Shown: piece after piece, positions 37,612-46,185 of the stretch
How positions within the stretch are numbered: position 1 is the stretch's first letter
Layout of the letters: each line of letters starts with the position of its first letter
NCBI GenBank assembly: GCA_023417655.1
Contig: JAEZFD010000002.1
Coordinates: forward strand, 1 to 46,748
Length of the DNA: 46,748 nucleotides
Direction of reading: 5' to 3'
From: Planctomycetota bacterium
GTDB lineage: Bacteria > Planctomycetota > Planctomycetia > Planctomycetales > Planctomycetaceae
Program-made: the position numbers and the translations under genes
The notes under the pieces: generated by a model
Told to the model about the DNA's origin: nothing
Databases searched by the model: none
The model's input: only the letters and a program-made list of their open reading frames with translations

Positions 37612-38853
37612 TCAAACCGTCTCAATCTGGGCCGCTGTTTTGAGCCAGCCGGGACTGAGTGTATTTGCAGGATCAAAAGCGGCTTTCATCTGCTGATGCA
37701 GAGCGGCTTCCGGCAGAGGAGTGCAGTGTCTGGAGAGATGTGCTGACCAGTCTTCTTCACAGTGCAGAATCTGGAGTTTTCCATGGTGCTCCTGCAGGAG
37801 CGGGCTCAGTTCCTGCAGCAGATCGCTGGCGAGTTCGGGGGTCGAACAACGATCTGGCAGATGCCCGATCAGCACGCCATTTCCAGCATGGGCCTGAATT
37901 GCGAGTCCTAACTGGCTCGCGCGATCCAGTACCCGGCTCACCTGTGACGGAAGCACACTGATTTGAACGGATACTGGATCATCGGATGCTGTCTGGTATT
38001 CAGTCAGCGCCTGCCAGACACGGTCTGCGTCCTCTCCGGAAATCAGCAACGGAGTTCCGGTCTGCAGAGGCAGAAGTTCCTGCTGGACGGTTTCGATCTG
38101 CCAGTCGGTTTCCGGAACGTTCCCTTCATAGCCGATGCAGCAGAGCCACTGACTGCCAGAGGCGGCCAGACGCACTTCTTTTCGCACCTGACTGACTGCT
38201 TTTGGATTCAAGACATCCAGCACGACAGGGCGAGTCAGCGAGGTATTCAGCAGCTCCAGAATTCGCTCGATCTGAGCGATGGACTCGACAGGCACGAGGA
38301 CGAGAGACCGTTTCTCGGCAACGGGCTTCAGCTTCAACGTCACCTGCGTGATCACGGCAAGCGTGCCGTGCGATCCGATGAGAAGTTTGCACAGGTCATA
38401 ACCGGCGACGTTTTTCACCACGCGACCGCCGGCGGAGAAGATCCGGCCATGTCCGTCGACGCCCGAGATCCCGATCACATAGTCGCGGAGGGTGCCGTAA
38501 CCGTAACGGCCGGGGCCGCTCGTATTGGAGGCAATGGCGCCTCCGATGGTCGCACGATGGGCCTGGGGAATATCGATAGGCAGACGCTGGCGTTCCTTCG
38601 CGAGTGTTTCGGTCAGTTCCTCAATCCGCAGCCCGGCCTCGACTGTAATCGTCAGGTCGCGGGCAGGGTAATCAATGATGCGATTGAGAGCCGAGACATC
38701 CAGCAATGTCGTTCCGGCAGGTTGACCACGGCCGGAATGGAGGGCTGTTCGTCCCCCAACAGGCAGCAGGGGAGAGCGGGAGCCTGTCGTATTCTCGGCC
38801 AGCATTCGGCTCAATTCCAGAACGCTGGCAGGTTTCCACTCATTCACTGGCAC
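37612..38853 (-). CDS. glcE: FAD-linked oxidase, GlcE-like
   Basis: A 413-residue flavoprotein subunit of the glycolate-oxidase type. The N-terminal PCMH-type FAD-binding domain holds LLPVGGRTALHSG, ATIGGAIASNTSGPGRYGYGTLRDYVIG (in part) and KNVAGYDLCKLLIGSHGTLAVITQ (in part), all typical of GlcE/GlcD proteins. The C-terminal half is shorter than in GlcD (about 500 residues), which favours GlcE. GlcE works with GlcD and GlcF to oxidise glycolate to glyoxylate; neither partner is in this window. The start is GTG 38853, with a weak ribosome-binding site. A palindrome at 38900-38920 lies just upstream, and mtnA follows closely. Confidence 0.85.
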   Translation of the reverse strand: MPVNEWKPASVLELSRMLAENTTGSRSPLLPVGGRTALHSGRGQPAGTTLLDVSALNRIIDYPARDLTITVEAGLRIEELTETLAKERQRLPIDIPQAHRATIGGAIASNTSGPGRYGYGTLRDYVIGISGVDGHGRIFSAGGRVVKNVAGYDLCKLLIGSHGTLAVITQVTLKLKPVAEKRSLVLVPVESIAQIERILELLNTSLTRPVVLDVLNPKAVSQVRKEVRLAASGSQWLCCIGYEGNVPETDWQIETVQQELLPLQTGTPLLISGEDADRVWQALTEYQTASDDPVSVQISVLPSQVSRVLDRASQLGLAIQAHAGNGVLIGHLPDRCSTPELASDLLQELSPLLQEHHGKLQILHCEEDWSAHLSRHCTPLPEAALHQQMKAAFDPANTLSPGWLKTAAQIETV

Positions 38854-38899
38854 GGGTACGCGATCCGCAGAGGCTGTCGATCATGCGAGGCAGAACTTG

Positions 38900-38920
38900 T
38901 GATCTTCATTGTGAAGATCA
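38900..38920. promoter_or_regulatory. 21-bp palindrome upstream of the glcE-like gene
   Basis: TGATCTTCA and TGAAGATCA are perfect 9-bp arms around TTG, 47-67 bp before the glcE-like start codon and about 105 bp past the DUF1501 stop. No T-tract follows in the direction of DUF1501 transcription, so it looks more like an operator than a terminator. Confidence 0.45.
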
Positions 38921-39024
38921 TTTCTGCAGCAGTTGGGTTCTCTTCAGACAATGATCGCTCAGCGGAAAAACTTCAAGCCGGGGCCCGCGCCGGCTCGAAA
39001 TCGCTGCGTCTGGATTGTCGCCCG

Positions 39025-40422
39025 TTATGTCGCCGCCGGGGGATTCCGGAAGATTTTGCTGGCGATATTTCCATGGACATCCGTCAGGCGGAAATCCCGC
39101 CCGGCATGGCGATAGGTCAGTTTCTCGTGATCCAGTCCCATCAAGGCCAGAATTGTCGCGTGCCAGTCATGGACGTGCATTTTATCCTCGACGGCTTCGG
39201 TGCCGGTGTCGTCCGTAGCTCCGTAAGAGAATCCTCCCTTCACACCGCCTCCGGCCATCCACATCGTATAACCCTTATGATTGTGATCGCGGCCATCGGT
39301 ATTCTGGGCGCCTGGAGTTCGACCGAACTCACCGCCCCAGATGACGAGTGTGTCCTTCAACAGATCCCGGCGCTTCAGGTCGGTTAGCAATCCGGCAATG
39401 GGCTGGTCGATCGACAGAGTATTCCGTTCCAGATCGGCCTTCAGGTTGCGGTGTTGGTCCCAGTTGTGCTCAGAAGTCACCTGAATGAATCGGACGCCTG
39501 CTTCAGCGAACCGCCGCGCGAGCAGGCAGTTCCGACCAAAGGTTTCCGAAGCCTTGTCATTCATGCCGTACAGGGCCAGTGTCTCACGACTCTCTTTGGA
39601 AAGATTCATCACAAGCGGAACTTCATCCTGCATGCGGAAGGCGAGTTCATAAGACTGAATGACGCCTTCAATGCCGGGGTTCACCCGATCCTGTGCCAGT
39701 TTCTGCTGGTTCAGGGTTTGAATGAAATCTACTTGCGCACTCTGGGCCTCCATTGACCATCGCTCATTGGCGATGTTGCTGATGCTTTTCTCGGTGATCG
39801 CCTGTCGTCCGCCTCCCAGAGGGGTTCCCTGATAAACAGCCGGAAGAAATGCGGAGCCATAGTTCCGGGAGCCCCCATTGGTTGTTCCAGGATTGATGGA
39901 GACGAAGCCCGGCAGGTTCTGGTTCTCGGAGCCAAGTCCATAGAGCGTCCATGCCCCGAGGGATGGTCGATGGAACTGGAAGCTCCCGGTGTTCATCTGC
40001 AGCGTCGCCGAGGGATGCGAAGGAATGTCGGTGTGCATGGACCGCAACAGGCAGAGTTCATCCGCCTGCTTCGCTAACTGCGGAAAGAGATCACTGATCC
40101 AGAGCCCCCCTTCTCCGTGTTGCCTGAACTGAAACGGAGAGTCAAGCAGTTTCACCGCATTGCCGCGTCCCGGTGCGGTCTTCCCATTCAGGTCCTTCAG
40201 CTTTGGCTTGTAGTCGAACGTGTCGACATGACTGGGAGCCCCCCGCATGCTCAGGAAGATCACCCGTTTTGCAGAAGCTGGCAGAACAGGGGCTTTCACG
40301 GCCAGCGGAGAAGGAGCTGCGGACGCCTGACCGGCAAGGGCCGAAAAGGCGAGATATCCAAAGCCGCTCGCCAGCGACTGCAGAACCGTACGGCGGCTGA
40401 TCGGGAATTCTGACAGTGCCAT
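39025..40422 (-). CDS. DUF1501 twin-arginine protein
   Basis: A 465-residue protein with a Tat signal: SRRTVLQSLASGFGYLAFSALAG in part (RR at 10-11), cleaved near ASA. The rest has the alkaline-phosphatase-like DUF1501 pattern: RVIFLSMRGAPSHVDTFDYKPKL, LLRSMHTDIPSHPSA, TTNGGSRNYGSAFLPAVYQGTPL (in part), IQVTSEHNWDQHRN, LVIWGGEFGRTPG and DGRDHNHKGYTMWMAGGGVKGG. The conserved His/Asp residues of this fold are present. The function is unknown. In planctomycetes it almost always accompanies a PSCyt1-DUF1549-DUF1553 gene, as it does here, 83 bp upstream. It is the last gene of the sigma-led cluster. Confidence 0.92.
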   Translation of the reverse strand: MALSEFPISRRTVLQSLASGFGYLAFSALAGQASAAPSPLAVKAPVLPASAKRVIFLSMRGAPSHVDTFDYKPKLKDLNGKTAPGRGNAVKLLDSPFQFRQHGEGGLWISDLFPQLAKQADELCLLRSMHTDIPSHPSATLQMNTGSFQFHRPSLGAWTLYGLGSENQNLPGFVSINPGTTNGGSRNYGSAFLPAVYQGTPLGGGRQAITEKSISNIANERWSMEAQSAQVDFIQTLNQQKLAQDRVNPGIEGVIQSYELAFRMQDEVPLVMNLSKESRETLALYGMNDKASETFGRNCLLARRFAEAGVRFIQVTSEHNWDQHRNLKADLERNTLSIDQPIAGLLTDLKRRDLLKDTLVIWGGEFGRTPGAQNTDGRDHNHKGYTMWMAGGGVKGGFSYGATDDTGTEAVEDKMHVHDWHATILALMGLDHEKLTYRHAGRDFRLTDVHGNIASKIFRNPPAAT

Positions 40423-40505
40423 GGGATCTCTCTTTTCGCAACGAAGTGAAGAATCAACGCTGGGAGGTGATCGTCATGTGGACGATCAGGAAAACACGAT
40501 GAAGG

Positions 40506-43040
40506 CTATTGCAGGTAGCGGAATTCCGCTGTTCCAAACAGGGACTGACAGAATGCTGTCCACTTGTCTCGCCCGGCTCGGTCCCCTTCCAGTTGCTGGA
40601 ATTGTTTCACGAACTTGAGAGAAGCGGCCTTCTCGGCTTCGGTCGGATTTCGGCCCAATGCCAGCTGGAATGCGAGATCGATTCTCGGCTCCACTTCTTG
40701 CGGGAATTCCTGAATCAACCGCCCGGCCATGCCGTCCGCGAACTTCAGGACGAGTGGACTGTTCATCATGAACAGCGCCTGTGAGGGAACGTTTGTTTCA
40801 TCTCGCTGACCGACAACGAGGGAAGCCTCGGCGAAGTCGAATTCAGCAAGCGGTTCGACGACCAGATCCCGCAGCACAGGGAGATAAACCGAACGATAGT
40901 GAACGTCGGCGACTCGGAAGGCTGGCGTCGGTTCGGTAGTTCCAACACCAGGCGTCCGGCTGCGGATCTGGTCTCCGCTATAAGAGGCACTGACAATCCC
41001 GTCAGCAAGAGCGGCGACCGGAGATTTCTCAGGGGGCGACAGTTCCAGCATGCCGCTGTTCGCGAGCAACGCGTCGCGAATCTCTTCTGCCCGCAACCGA
41101 CGCTGATTCTTTCTCCAGAGCCATTTGTTGTCAGGATCGACAGCATTCTGGGCTTCCGAGAATTCCGTGCTGAGCTGATACGTGCGGCTCAGCACAATCT
41201 CGCGGACCATCTTCTTCAACGACCAGTTCTGATCGACAAATCGGACAGCAAGATAGTCCAGCAGCTCAGGATGAGTCGGAAGTTCTCCCATCGCTCCGAA
41301 GTTGTCCGGAGTTCCAACGATCCCCGCACCCAGCAGGTGTCCCCAGATTCGGTTGACCATGACACGAGCGGTCAACGGGTTGTCTTTCGAGGCAACCCAC
41401 ATTGCCAACTGGAGACGCCCTGACTCACTGGGATTGATGGGAAACTGATCTCCTCCCAGGAAGCCGATCAAACCTCGCGGCGTCGGCGTACCGGGTTTGG
41501 AAAGTTCTCCTCGGGCGTAGACCGGCAGGTTTGAAGCCACGGAGCGGTCACGCATGCCCATGGCTAGCTTCTTCGAACTTCCGGTCTCATCAAACAGGGC
41601 GAGATATTGTTCGAGACCTTCGACGGCGTCGCGGGCGACCACGGCTCGACGTGCGGCGACTGGATCCTGCCGGCGTTGGGCCGGGGTCATTCCTTCGCTC
41701 AGCTTGGCGTACGTCCGCTTCGCGAATTCCAGTTTTCGATGCAGTGCTGCAAGTTCCCTTGGGGAGACACTTGCAGGGCCCGGGACATCGGCTCCGGCGG
41801 GGAGTTCAATCAATGGAGACGCCTGACGAACGGCGAGGCTGGTGATTCCACCGAAGAGGGTTTCGGAACTCGTCAGAATTCCGGCCAGACTGTAATAGTC
41901 TTTCTGTGTGACCGGATCGAACTTGTGATCATGACAACGGGCACAGGCGATGGTCAGTCCGAGCATCGCCTGTGACAGTGTGTCGAGCTGTTCATCGGCG
42001 ACATCGAGGCGGAACTGCATGGGCTGCCGGATCGTGATGGGCTTCGGGCCAATTGCCAGAAAGCCGGTCGCAATCAGCTGGCGTGCCCGTTGATTGTCGT
42101 TTGCTGCGGGAAGCAGGTCTCCGGCAATCTGTTCAATCAGAAACTGGTCATAGGGGACGTCGTCATTCACAGACTGAATGACATAATCCCGATACCGCCA
42201 GGCATGTGGAAAGGCGGTGTTACGCTCGCGCCCACCTGATTCCGCATAGCGTGCTAAATCCAGCCAGTGGCGTCCCCAGGTTTCTCCGAACTGAGGTGAG
42301 TCGAGCAATCTGTCGACTACCTTTTCGATGGCATTGGGCGACGAGTCCTTTGCGAACGCTTCAATCTCGTGCCGTGACGGCGGTAGGCCGGTTAAGTCGA
42401 AAGAGAGACGGCGGATGAGGGTCTCACGTGATGCGTCACTGACGGGTTTCAGGTTCTTCTCGTCGAGTCGCGCGAGCACGAATTGATCAATCGGAGAACG
42501 AGCCCAAGCTTCGTTCTGCACTGTCGGAATCTGAGGAGCTTTGACGGGCTGGAATGCCCACCAAGTTCTTGCCTGATCCTGATTCCAGCCTGGCTGATTA
42601 TCTGTGGCAACGGGGTCTTCAGGTCGGGGATCAGGTGCCCCCATTTTCACCCAGCGTTCAAAATCCTGAATGACTTTCTCTGGGAGCTTCTTATTGGGAG
42701 GCATCTGCGAAGCGTCGCCGTCTCCCCGTAATGACGCAATCAGCAGACTCTTGTTCGGTTTTGTCGGAACAACGATTTCCCCACTGTCGCCTCCATTTCT
42801 CAATCCGCTCCGGGTGTCGAGAAAGAGACCTGCTTTCACGTTGGCCGCTTCCGCAGAATGGCAGCGGTAGCAATGCTCAATCAGAACCGGGCGGATCTTC
42901 TTTTCAAAGAAGGCGGCACCGTCCTGCTCAGGTTTCGCGGCATGAGTTCTCCCCGCTGAAACGAGAATCAGGCCGCAACAGACTGCGAGGGGGTGAAGGA
43001 GAGAGTTGGTCTTCATCGTTCCTCGTACCGTGATGGACAT
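40506..43040 (-). CDS. surface c-type cytochrome protein (PSCyt1-DUF1549-DUF1553)
   Basis: An 844-residue exported protein. The signal peptide is at about 10-35 (LAVCCGLILVSAGRTHA). PSCyt1 follows, with a c-type haem site CYRCH (57-61) and a later Met-rich stretch (DASQMPPNKKLP). DUF1549 begins near residue 155 (RSPIDQFVLARLDEKNL, FDLTGLPPSRHEIEAF, WGRHWLDLARYAES) and DUF1553 occupies the C-terminal third (LARVMVNRIWGHLLGAGIVGTPDNFG-like segment, RLRAEEIRDALL). Such proteins are a planctomycete hallmark; the electron partner is unknown. ATG 43040 follows AGGAG by seven bases; an upstream frame from 43094 has no signal. It lies 66 bp after the periplasmic sensor gene, 83 bp before DUF1501. Confidence 0.92.
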   Translation of the reverse strand: MSITVRGTMKTNSLLHPLAVCCGLILVSAGRTHAAKPEQDGAAFFEKKIRPVLIEHCYRCHSAEAANVKAGLFLDTRSGLRNGGDSGEIVVPTKPNKSLLIASLRGDGDASQMPPNKKLPEKVIQDFERWVKMGAPDPRPEDPVATDNQPGWNQDQARTWWAFQPVKAPQIPTVQNEAWARSPIDQFVLARLDEKNLKPVSDASRETLIRRLSFDLTGLPPSRHEIEAFAKDSSPNAIEKVVDRLLDSPQFGETWGRHWLDLARYAESGGRERNTAFPHAWRYRDYVIQSVNDDVPYDQFLIEQIAGDLLPAANDNQRARQLIATGFLAIGPKPITIRQPMQFRLDVADEQLDTLSQAMLGLTIACARCHDHKFDPVTQKDYYSLAGILTSSETLFGGITSLAVRQASPLIELPAGADVPGPASVSPRELAALHRKLEFAKRTYAKLSEGMTPAQRRQDPVAARRAVVARDAVEGLEQYLALFDETGSSKKLAMGMRDRSVASNLPVYARGELSKPGTPTPRGLIGFLGGDQFPINPSESGRLQLAMWVASKDNPLTARVMVNRIWGHLLGAGIVGTPDNFGAMGELPTHPELLDYLAVRFVDQNWSLKKMVREIVLSRTYQLSTEFSEAQNAVDPDNKWLWRKNQRRLRAEEIRDALLANSGMLELSPPEKSPVAALADGIVSASYSGDQIRSRTPGVGTTEPTPAFRVADVHYRSVYLPVLRDLVVEPLAEFDFAEASLVVGQRDETNVPSQALFMMNSPLVLKFADGMAGRLIQEFPQEVEPRIDLAFQLALGRNPTEAEKAASLKFVKQFQQLEGDRAGRDKWTAFCQSLFGTAEFRYLQ

Positions 43041-43106
43041 ACTGCATCTCCTGACGGTCTCGTTGCAGGCCCGTTCCGTTTCATGTGATCGCAAACCTGA
43101 TCAGCA

Positions 43107-43556
43107 TCATTCCGAAGCGGCAGAAGCCTGGGAGGCCTTCTTCTTCTGGCGACGTTCTTCCTGCAGCTTGTGATATTGCTTCCGCTGGGCAGGCGTCAGA
43201 TCTTTTACGACAGCACGGTGATAAAGCTGAATCTGCCTAGCAATCTCGCGGCGAGTGTCTGCTTTAATGTCTCGGATGTGATTTTCGAGTTCTTCAAAGT
43301 GCCGCTGCATCGCTTCCGCTTCCTGCGGCGACAACTGAAGTGCTTCGAGGTCTTCTTCGAAACGCATTTTCAGCGGATCTTTGTGCGAAGCGTGTGGAGT
43401 CGGCTCCACTTGCGGCGGAGCAACAACCTCGACGGGCACTGGAGGAACTGGCGGGGTCACTGAACCGACTTTCCGCGAGACCTCATAACCGCTGACGCCG
43501 CCACAAAGAAACAGCACCAGCAGTGATACAAACGCTTTCATCCGGGAGCCGTTCAT
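43107..43556 (-). CDS. periplasmic Spy/CnrX-like protein (LTxxQ type)
   Basis: A 149-residue protein with an N-terminal TM or signal anchor (MKAFVSLLVLFLCGGVSGYEVS in part), a proline-rich linker (VTPPVPPVPVEVVAPP) and a helical part: LEALQLSPQEAEAMQRHFEELENHIRD, then VVKDLTPAQRKQYHKLQEERRQKKK. The LS/T-P-x-Q plus R-Q-KY pattern is that of Spy/CnrX/ZraP-like periplasmic proteins that sense metals or chaperone. Its start codon overlaps the stop codon of the preceding gene by 4 bp (ATGA), so translation is coupled. In Cnr-type systems such a sensor works with an anti-sigma factor, which matches this order. Metal binding is not shown by the sequence. Confidence 0.75.
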   Translation of the reverse strand: MNGSRMKAFVSLLVLFLCGGVSGYEVSRKVGSVTPPVPPVPVEVVAPPQVEPTPHASHKDPLKMRFEEDLEALQLSPQEAEAMQRHFEELENHIRDIKADTRREIARQIQLYHRAVVKDLTPAQRKQYHKLQEERRQKKKASQASAASE

Positions 43557-43870
43557 TCGAGTAATGCCTCCACGACGATGCATTCTGCCAGCATTGCGGC
43601 GACCGGATCAGATGCAGGGGCTCCTTCGGTTTGTTCAGGCACACAGAAGACCGCAAACAGCGCGACTGCGGCAGCGACCATTGCGCCCGGAAATGCAAGA
43701 CGCTCCCAGGCCTTCGCTTCTCGCAAGGGCGAAGCTGACAGTGTCCGGCTCAGGGCAAGTCTTTCGACAACGGCGTCCGCGAAACCCGGCGGCGCAGAAC
43801 GTGATTCGGTCGCGGCCGGTGCGTGCCGGGCCAGATGCGTCAGTTTCTGAAAGAGGTCGTCTTCTGACAT
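43553..43870 (-). CDS. small single-TM protein, putative anti-sigma factor
   Basis: A 105-residue protein. The N-terminal half is soluble and charged (SEDDLFQKLTHLARHAP, GFADAVVERLALSR), and one TM follows at about 60-80 (LAFPGAMVAAAVALFAVFCV), with a short periplasmic tail (PVAAMLAECIVVEALLE). This size and topology fit an anti-sigma factor with a cytoplasmic sigma-binding part, such as CnrY-type proteins. It starts 59 bp after the sigma-factor gene and overlaps the sensor gene by ATGA. No zinc-binding HxxxCxxC motif is visible, so it is not of the ZAS class. The role is inferred from topology and neighbours only. Confidence 0.65.
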   Translation of the reverse strand: MSEDDLFQKLTHLARHAPAATESRSAPPGFADAVVERLALSRTLSASPLREAKAWERLAFPGAMVAAAVALFAVFCVPEQTEGAPASDPVAAMLAECIVVEALLE

Positions 43871-43929
43871 TCGTGGCTTTCTTCTCCTGAAGATGCTTAC
43901 GCATCCCGAGAAATTCCGTTTCAGGAATT

Positions 43930-44520
43930 TCAGAAAGTTTTGTTCTGTCGCTGGAACTTCAATAATTTCAGAGTCTTGTGAGCACGCTGCCGAGCCCGAT
44001 AGGCCCTGAGGCGGGTCAGGGGACCACTCCAGTTCAGTAGATCCGCGACTTCCTTCAGGCCCCGGCCTTCGAGATACAGCATCCGCAACAGGATCTGGTC
44101 GTCACCGGGGAGGGTTTGCAGAACGGTCTCAACCAGGCGGCGGGCGTCTTCGGCCATAACGGGATCACCAGCACCGTCCATGGACAGTGCTGATTGGTCT
44201 GTGAAGAAGGTCTGCTGCGTCTCCGAGAGATCAGACCAGCGGAGCTCCGGCCGGGCACGCTCTCGACGCAATTGATCGCGACAGTGATTCAGCGTGAGAC
44301 GGGAGAGCCAGTTCTCCACCGGCTGCTGCGGGTCATATCGTTGCAGGTTCGCGAAGAACTTCGAGAAGACCTCCTGCGTCAGATCGTCAATATCCATTCG
44401 TTGCGGCAGGTGCCTGCGGACGATGGAGGCGACTTGAGGATAAAGCGTTTCCACCAGCTCCCGGGCGACCGAGTCCTGATGGGTCTTCAGCCAGATCTGG
44501 ATTGCGGAACGGACGTCCAT
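43930..44520 (-). CDS. ECF-type RNA polymerase sigma factor
   Basis: A 196-residue extracytoplasmic-function sigma factor that directs RNA polymerase to specific promoters. Region 2 appears in QVASIVRRHLPQRMDIDDLTQEVFSKFF (in part), with the DDLTQEVF core-binding motif, followed by LQRYDPQQPVENWLSRLTLNHCRDQLRR. Region 4 is LPGDDQILLRMLYLEGRGLKEVADLL and a final basic helix (RLRAYRARQRAHKTLK). Start ATG 44520. It begins a co-oriented cluster with a TM protein, a Spy/CnrX-like protein, PSCyt1 and DUF1501, as in Cnr-type regulatory sets. Its own promoter and autoregulation could not be identified; a tandem 11-bp repeat lies about 240 bp upstream. Confidence 0.92.
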   Translation of the reverse strand: MDVRSAIQIWLKTHQDSVARELVETLYPQVASIVRRHLPQRMDIDDLTQEVFSKFFANLQRYDPQQPVENWLSRLTLNHCRDQLRRERARPELRWSDLSETQQTFFTDQSALSMDGAGDPVMAEDARRLVETVLQTLPGDDQILLRMLYLEGRGLKEVADLLNWSGPLTRLRAYRARQRAHKTLKLLKFQRQNKTF

Positions 44521-44842
44521 CGAGGGAGCACATTCTTCTTTTCGACAGATCCTGTATCAGCGAGGGCCCGGTGACATGCGGATGTGAAATGCGCTCACAT
44601 CTTCCCATGAACTCCGATATTCGCCAAAGGTTCCGCAGATTCTCGTCCACTTCCTGCCAGATTGGTCGGCTTCCAGAGGAAGCCGCGGAATTCACGCGTT
44701 GAAGCGTCATCATGCTGTGTCATTGCCCTGATGTCTCGTAGGGGGCACAATGAGACGAGTCATGGAGACCCGTCATGAAGACGAGTGATTGTTGCAGGCA
44801 TTCCAATCGCGGTTCATGATTTCAGCACTCTGATCGATCACG
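44521..44842. other. divergent intergenic region upstream of the sigma factor
   Basis: About 320 bp between the sigma-factor gene (minus) and the secreted repeat protein (plus). It contains a tandem direct repeat at 44759-44782. No gene is evident and no standard promoter pair was found. Confidence 0.45.
44759..44782. repeat. tandem 11-bp direct repeat in the sigma-factor upstream region
   Basis: GTCATGGAGAC (44759-44769) and GTCATGAAGAC (44772-44782) differ at one base and are separated by CC. The pair is also flanked by two GACGAGT copies (44754-44760 and 44780-44786). This could be a transcription factor site; there is no direct evidence. Confidence 0.35.
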
Positions 44843-46066
44843 ATGCTCGGCGCGACACGTTTGATTCCGATGCTTCTGCTGCTCTGTCTGGCCTCAACGG
44901 GACAGCAGGCAATTCACGCTGCTGAGCCGGTCGCTGAATTTCTGCAGGGATTGCGGCGGCGCGGCGATTTCGATCTCGCATTTTACTATCTCGAGCAACA
45001 GCAGCTCGAACAACAGCAGACGCAACGCTTTTCGCCAGAGACTCAGGCGATTTTCCTGTTGGAATCCGGGATCACCTATGCTCAGGGAGCACCCTTGCTG
45101 CTCGATTCCGCAGCGGAACTCCGTGCCCGATCTCAGGCCGCCAGCGCATTACGGAAGTTTCTGAAAGAGAATCCTCAGCATCCCCGGGCGCTGCAGGCGC
45201 AGATGGTTCTGGGAGAACTGCTGCTGCATGCCGGTCTGCTGGAAGTGGAAGCGGCAGACGGTGAGAACGCGGAGAAGTCCGCAGTCGTGAGAATGGTGAT
45301 TGAAGAAACTCGGGGGTATCTCGAGCAGAGTCTTGAGCGGTATCAGGCACTCTGGAAATCATTCCCGATCTATCTCCCTGAGGATCAGGCGGATCAGCGG
45401 GCGCTGAGGGCGGCAGTGGAAGAGGCCTATATTCGCATCCAGCTGGACCTCGCGCAGTGTCGCTTCTGGGAAGCACAGACCTATCCATCCGGCAGTCCCG
45501 ACGCCTGGAAGGTGCTGGCTCAGGCGGGATTTGAGTTCGAAGCCATTCACCAGCGTTATCGGAGTCAGATCGGGGGGCTGCTTGCCCGACTCTGGCAGGC
45601 ACGATGTTTTCAGGAGCAAGGGACCGAGCAAGGGATTCGCATCGCACTGGGAATCTATGGAGAGATTCTGGAGCATCACGGGGATTCCGTTGCCATTCAA
45701 AATCTCAAAGACCGGGCCCTGAAGTTTCGTTTGACCTGCCTGAATTCAATTCATCGTCGCGACTATCAGCTCGTGATTCAGGAAGCCAAAGAGTGGATGG
45801 AGGCAAAGCCCGATACGTCATCAGATCCCATCGGTGTCGCCATTAAATGGGAACTCTGTTCGGCGCTCGAGAGCAAAGCAAACGTTCCGGGGCGTGAGCC
45901 GGAAGAACGGATCGACCTTCTGGCAGAGGCGTATTCTCACGCCTATTCACTGTCATGGTCGCGCGGTGTTTACGCACGCCGTGCAGCGGTTCTCATGGAA
46001 CGCGTGAAGCCGCTCTTGCGTGACGCCGGACGGGAAACCGAAGTCCCATTCCCGTTGACAAACTGA
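44843..46066 (+). CDS. secreted repeat-rich protein of unknown function
   Basis: A 407-residue exported protein. The signal peptide is clear (LIPMLLLLCLASTGQQAIHA, cleavage near AIHA). The mature part is helical with Glu/Gln/Ala-rich stretches: FLQGLRRRGDFDLAFYYLEQQQLEQQQ, then RSQAASALRKFLKENPQHPRALQAQMVLGELLLHAG, which has TPR-like spacing. Planctomycete homologues of this kind carry TPR repeats and are often longer, so this one may be a shortened member or the family may vary. The function is unknown. The gene is followed by about 120 bp of noncoding sequence before the MEKHLA gene. Confidence 0.7.
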   Translation: MLGATRLIPMLLLLCLASTGQQAIHAAEPVAEFLQGLRRRGDFDLAFYYLEQQQLEQQQTQRFSPETQAIFLLESGITYAQGAPLLLDSAAELRARSQAASALRKFLKENPQHPRALQAQMVLGELLLHAGLLEVEAADGENAEKSAVVRMVIEETRGYLEQSLERYQALWKSFPIYLPEDQADQRALRAAVEEAYIRIQLDLAQCRFWEAQTYPSGSPDAWKVLAQAGFEFEAIHQRYRSQIGGLLARLWQARCFQEQGTEQGIRIALGIYGEILEHHGDSVAIQNLKDRALKFRLTCLNSIHRRDYQLVIQEAKEWMEAKPDTSSDPIGVAIKWELCSALESKANVPGREPEERIDLLAEAYSHAYSLSWSRGVYARRAAVLMERVKPLLRDAGRETEVPFPLTN

Positions 46067-46185
46067 GTGAGCGGAACGAACACGGCGCAGTTTCCTGTGT
46101 TGTCAGATGAAGATTCCCGTTCTCTTTGCCGATGTTGGCAACAGCACCTGTCCCCCTGACTGACGAAGATTGACCGAGACTGAGC

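Noticed and set aside
36711..37643. 310-codon plus-strand frame
   Set aside because: It is antisense to mtnA, which has all catalytic motifs.
37963..39387. 474-codon plus-strand frame
   Set aside because: It is antisense to the glcE-like gene and the end of the DUF1501 gene; both are supported by motifs.
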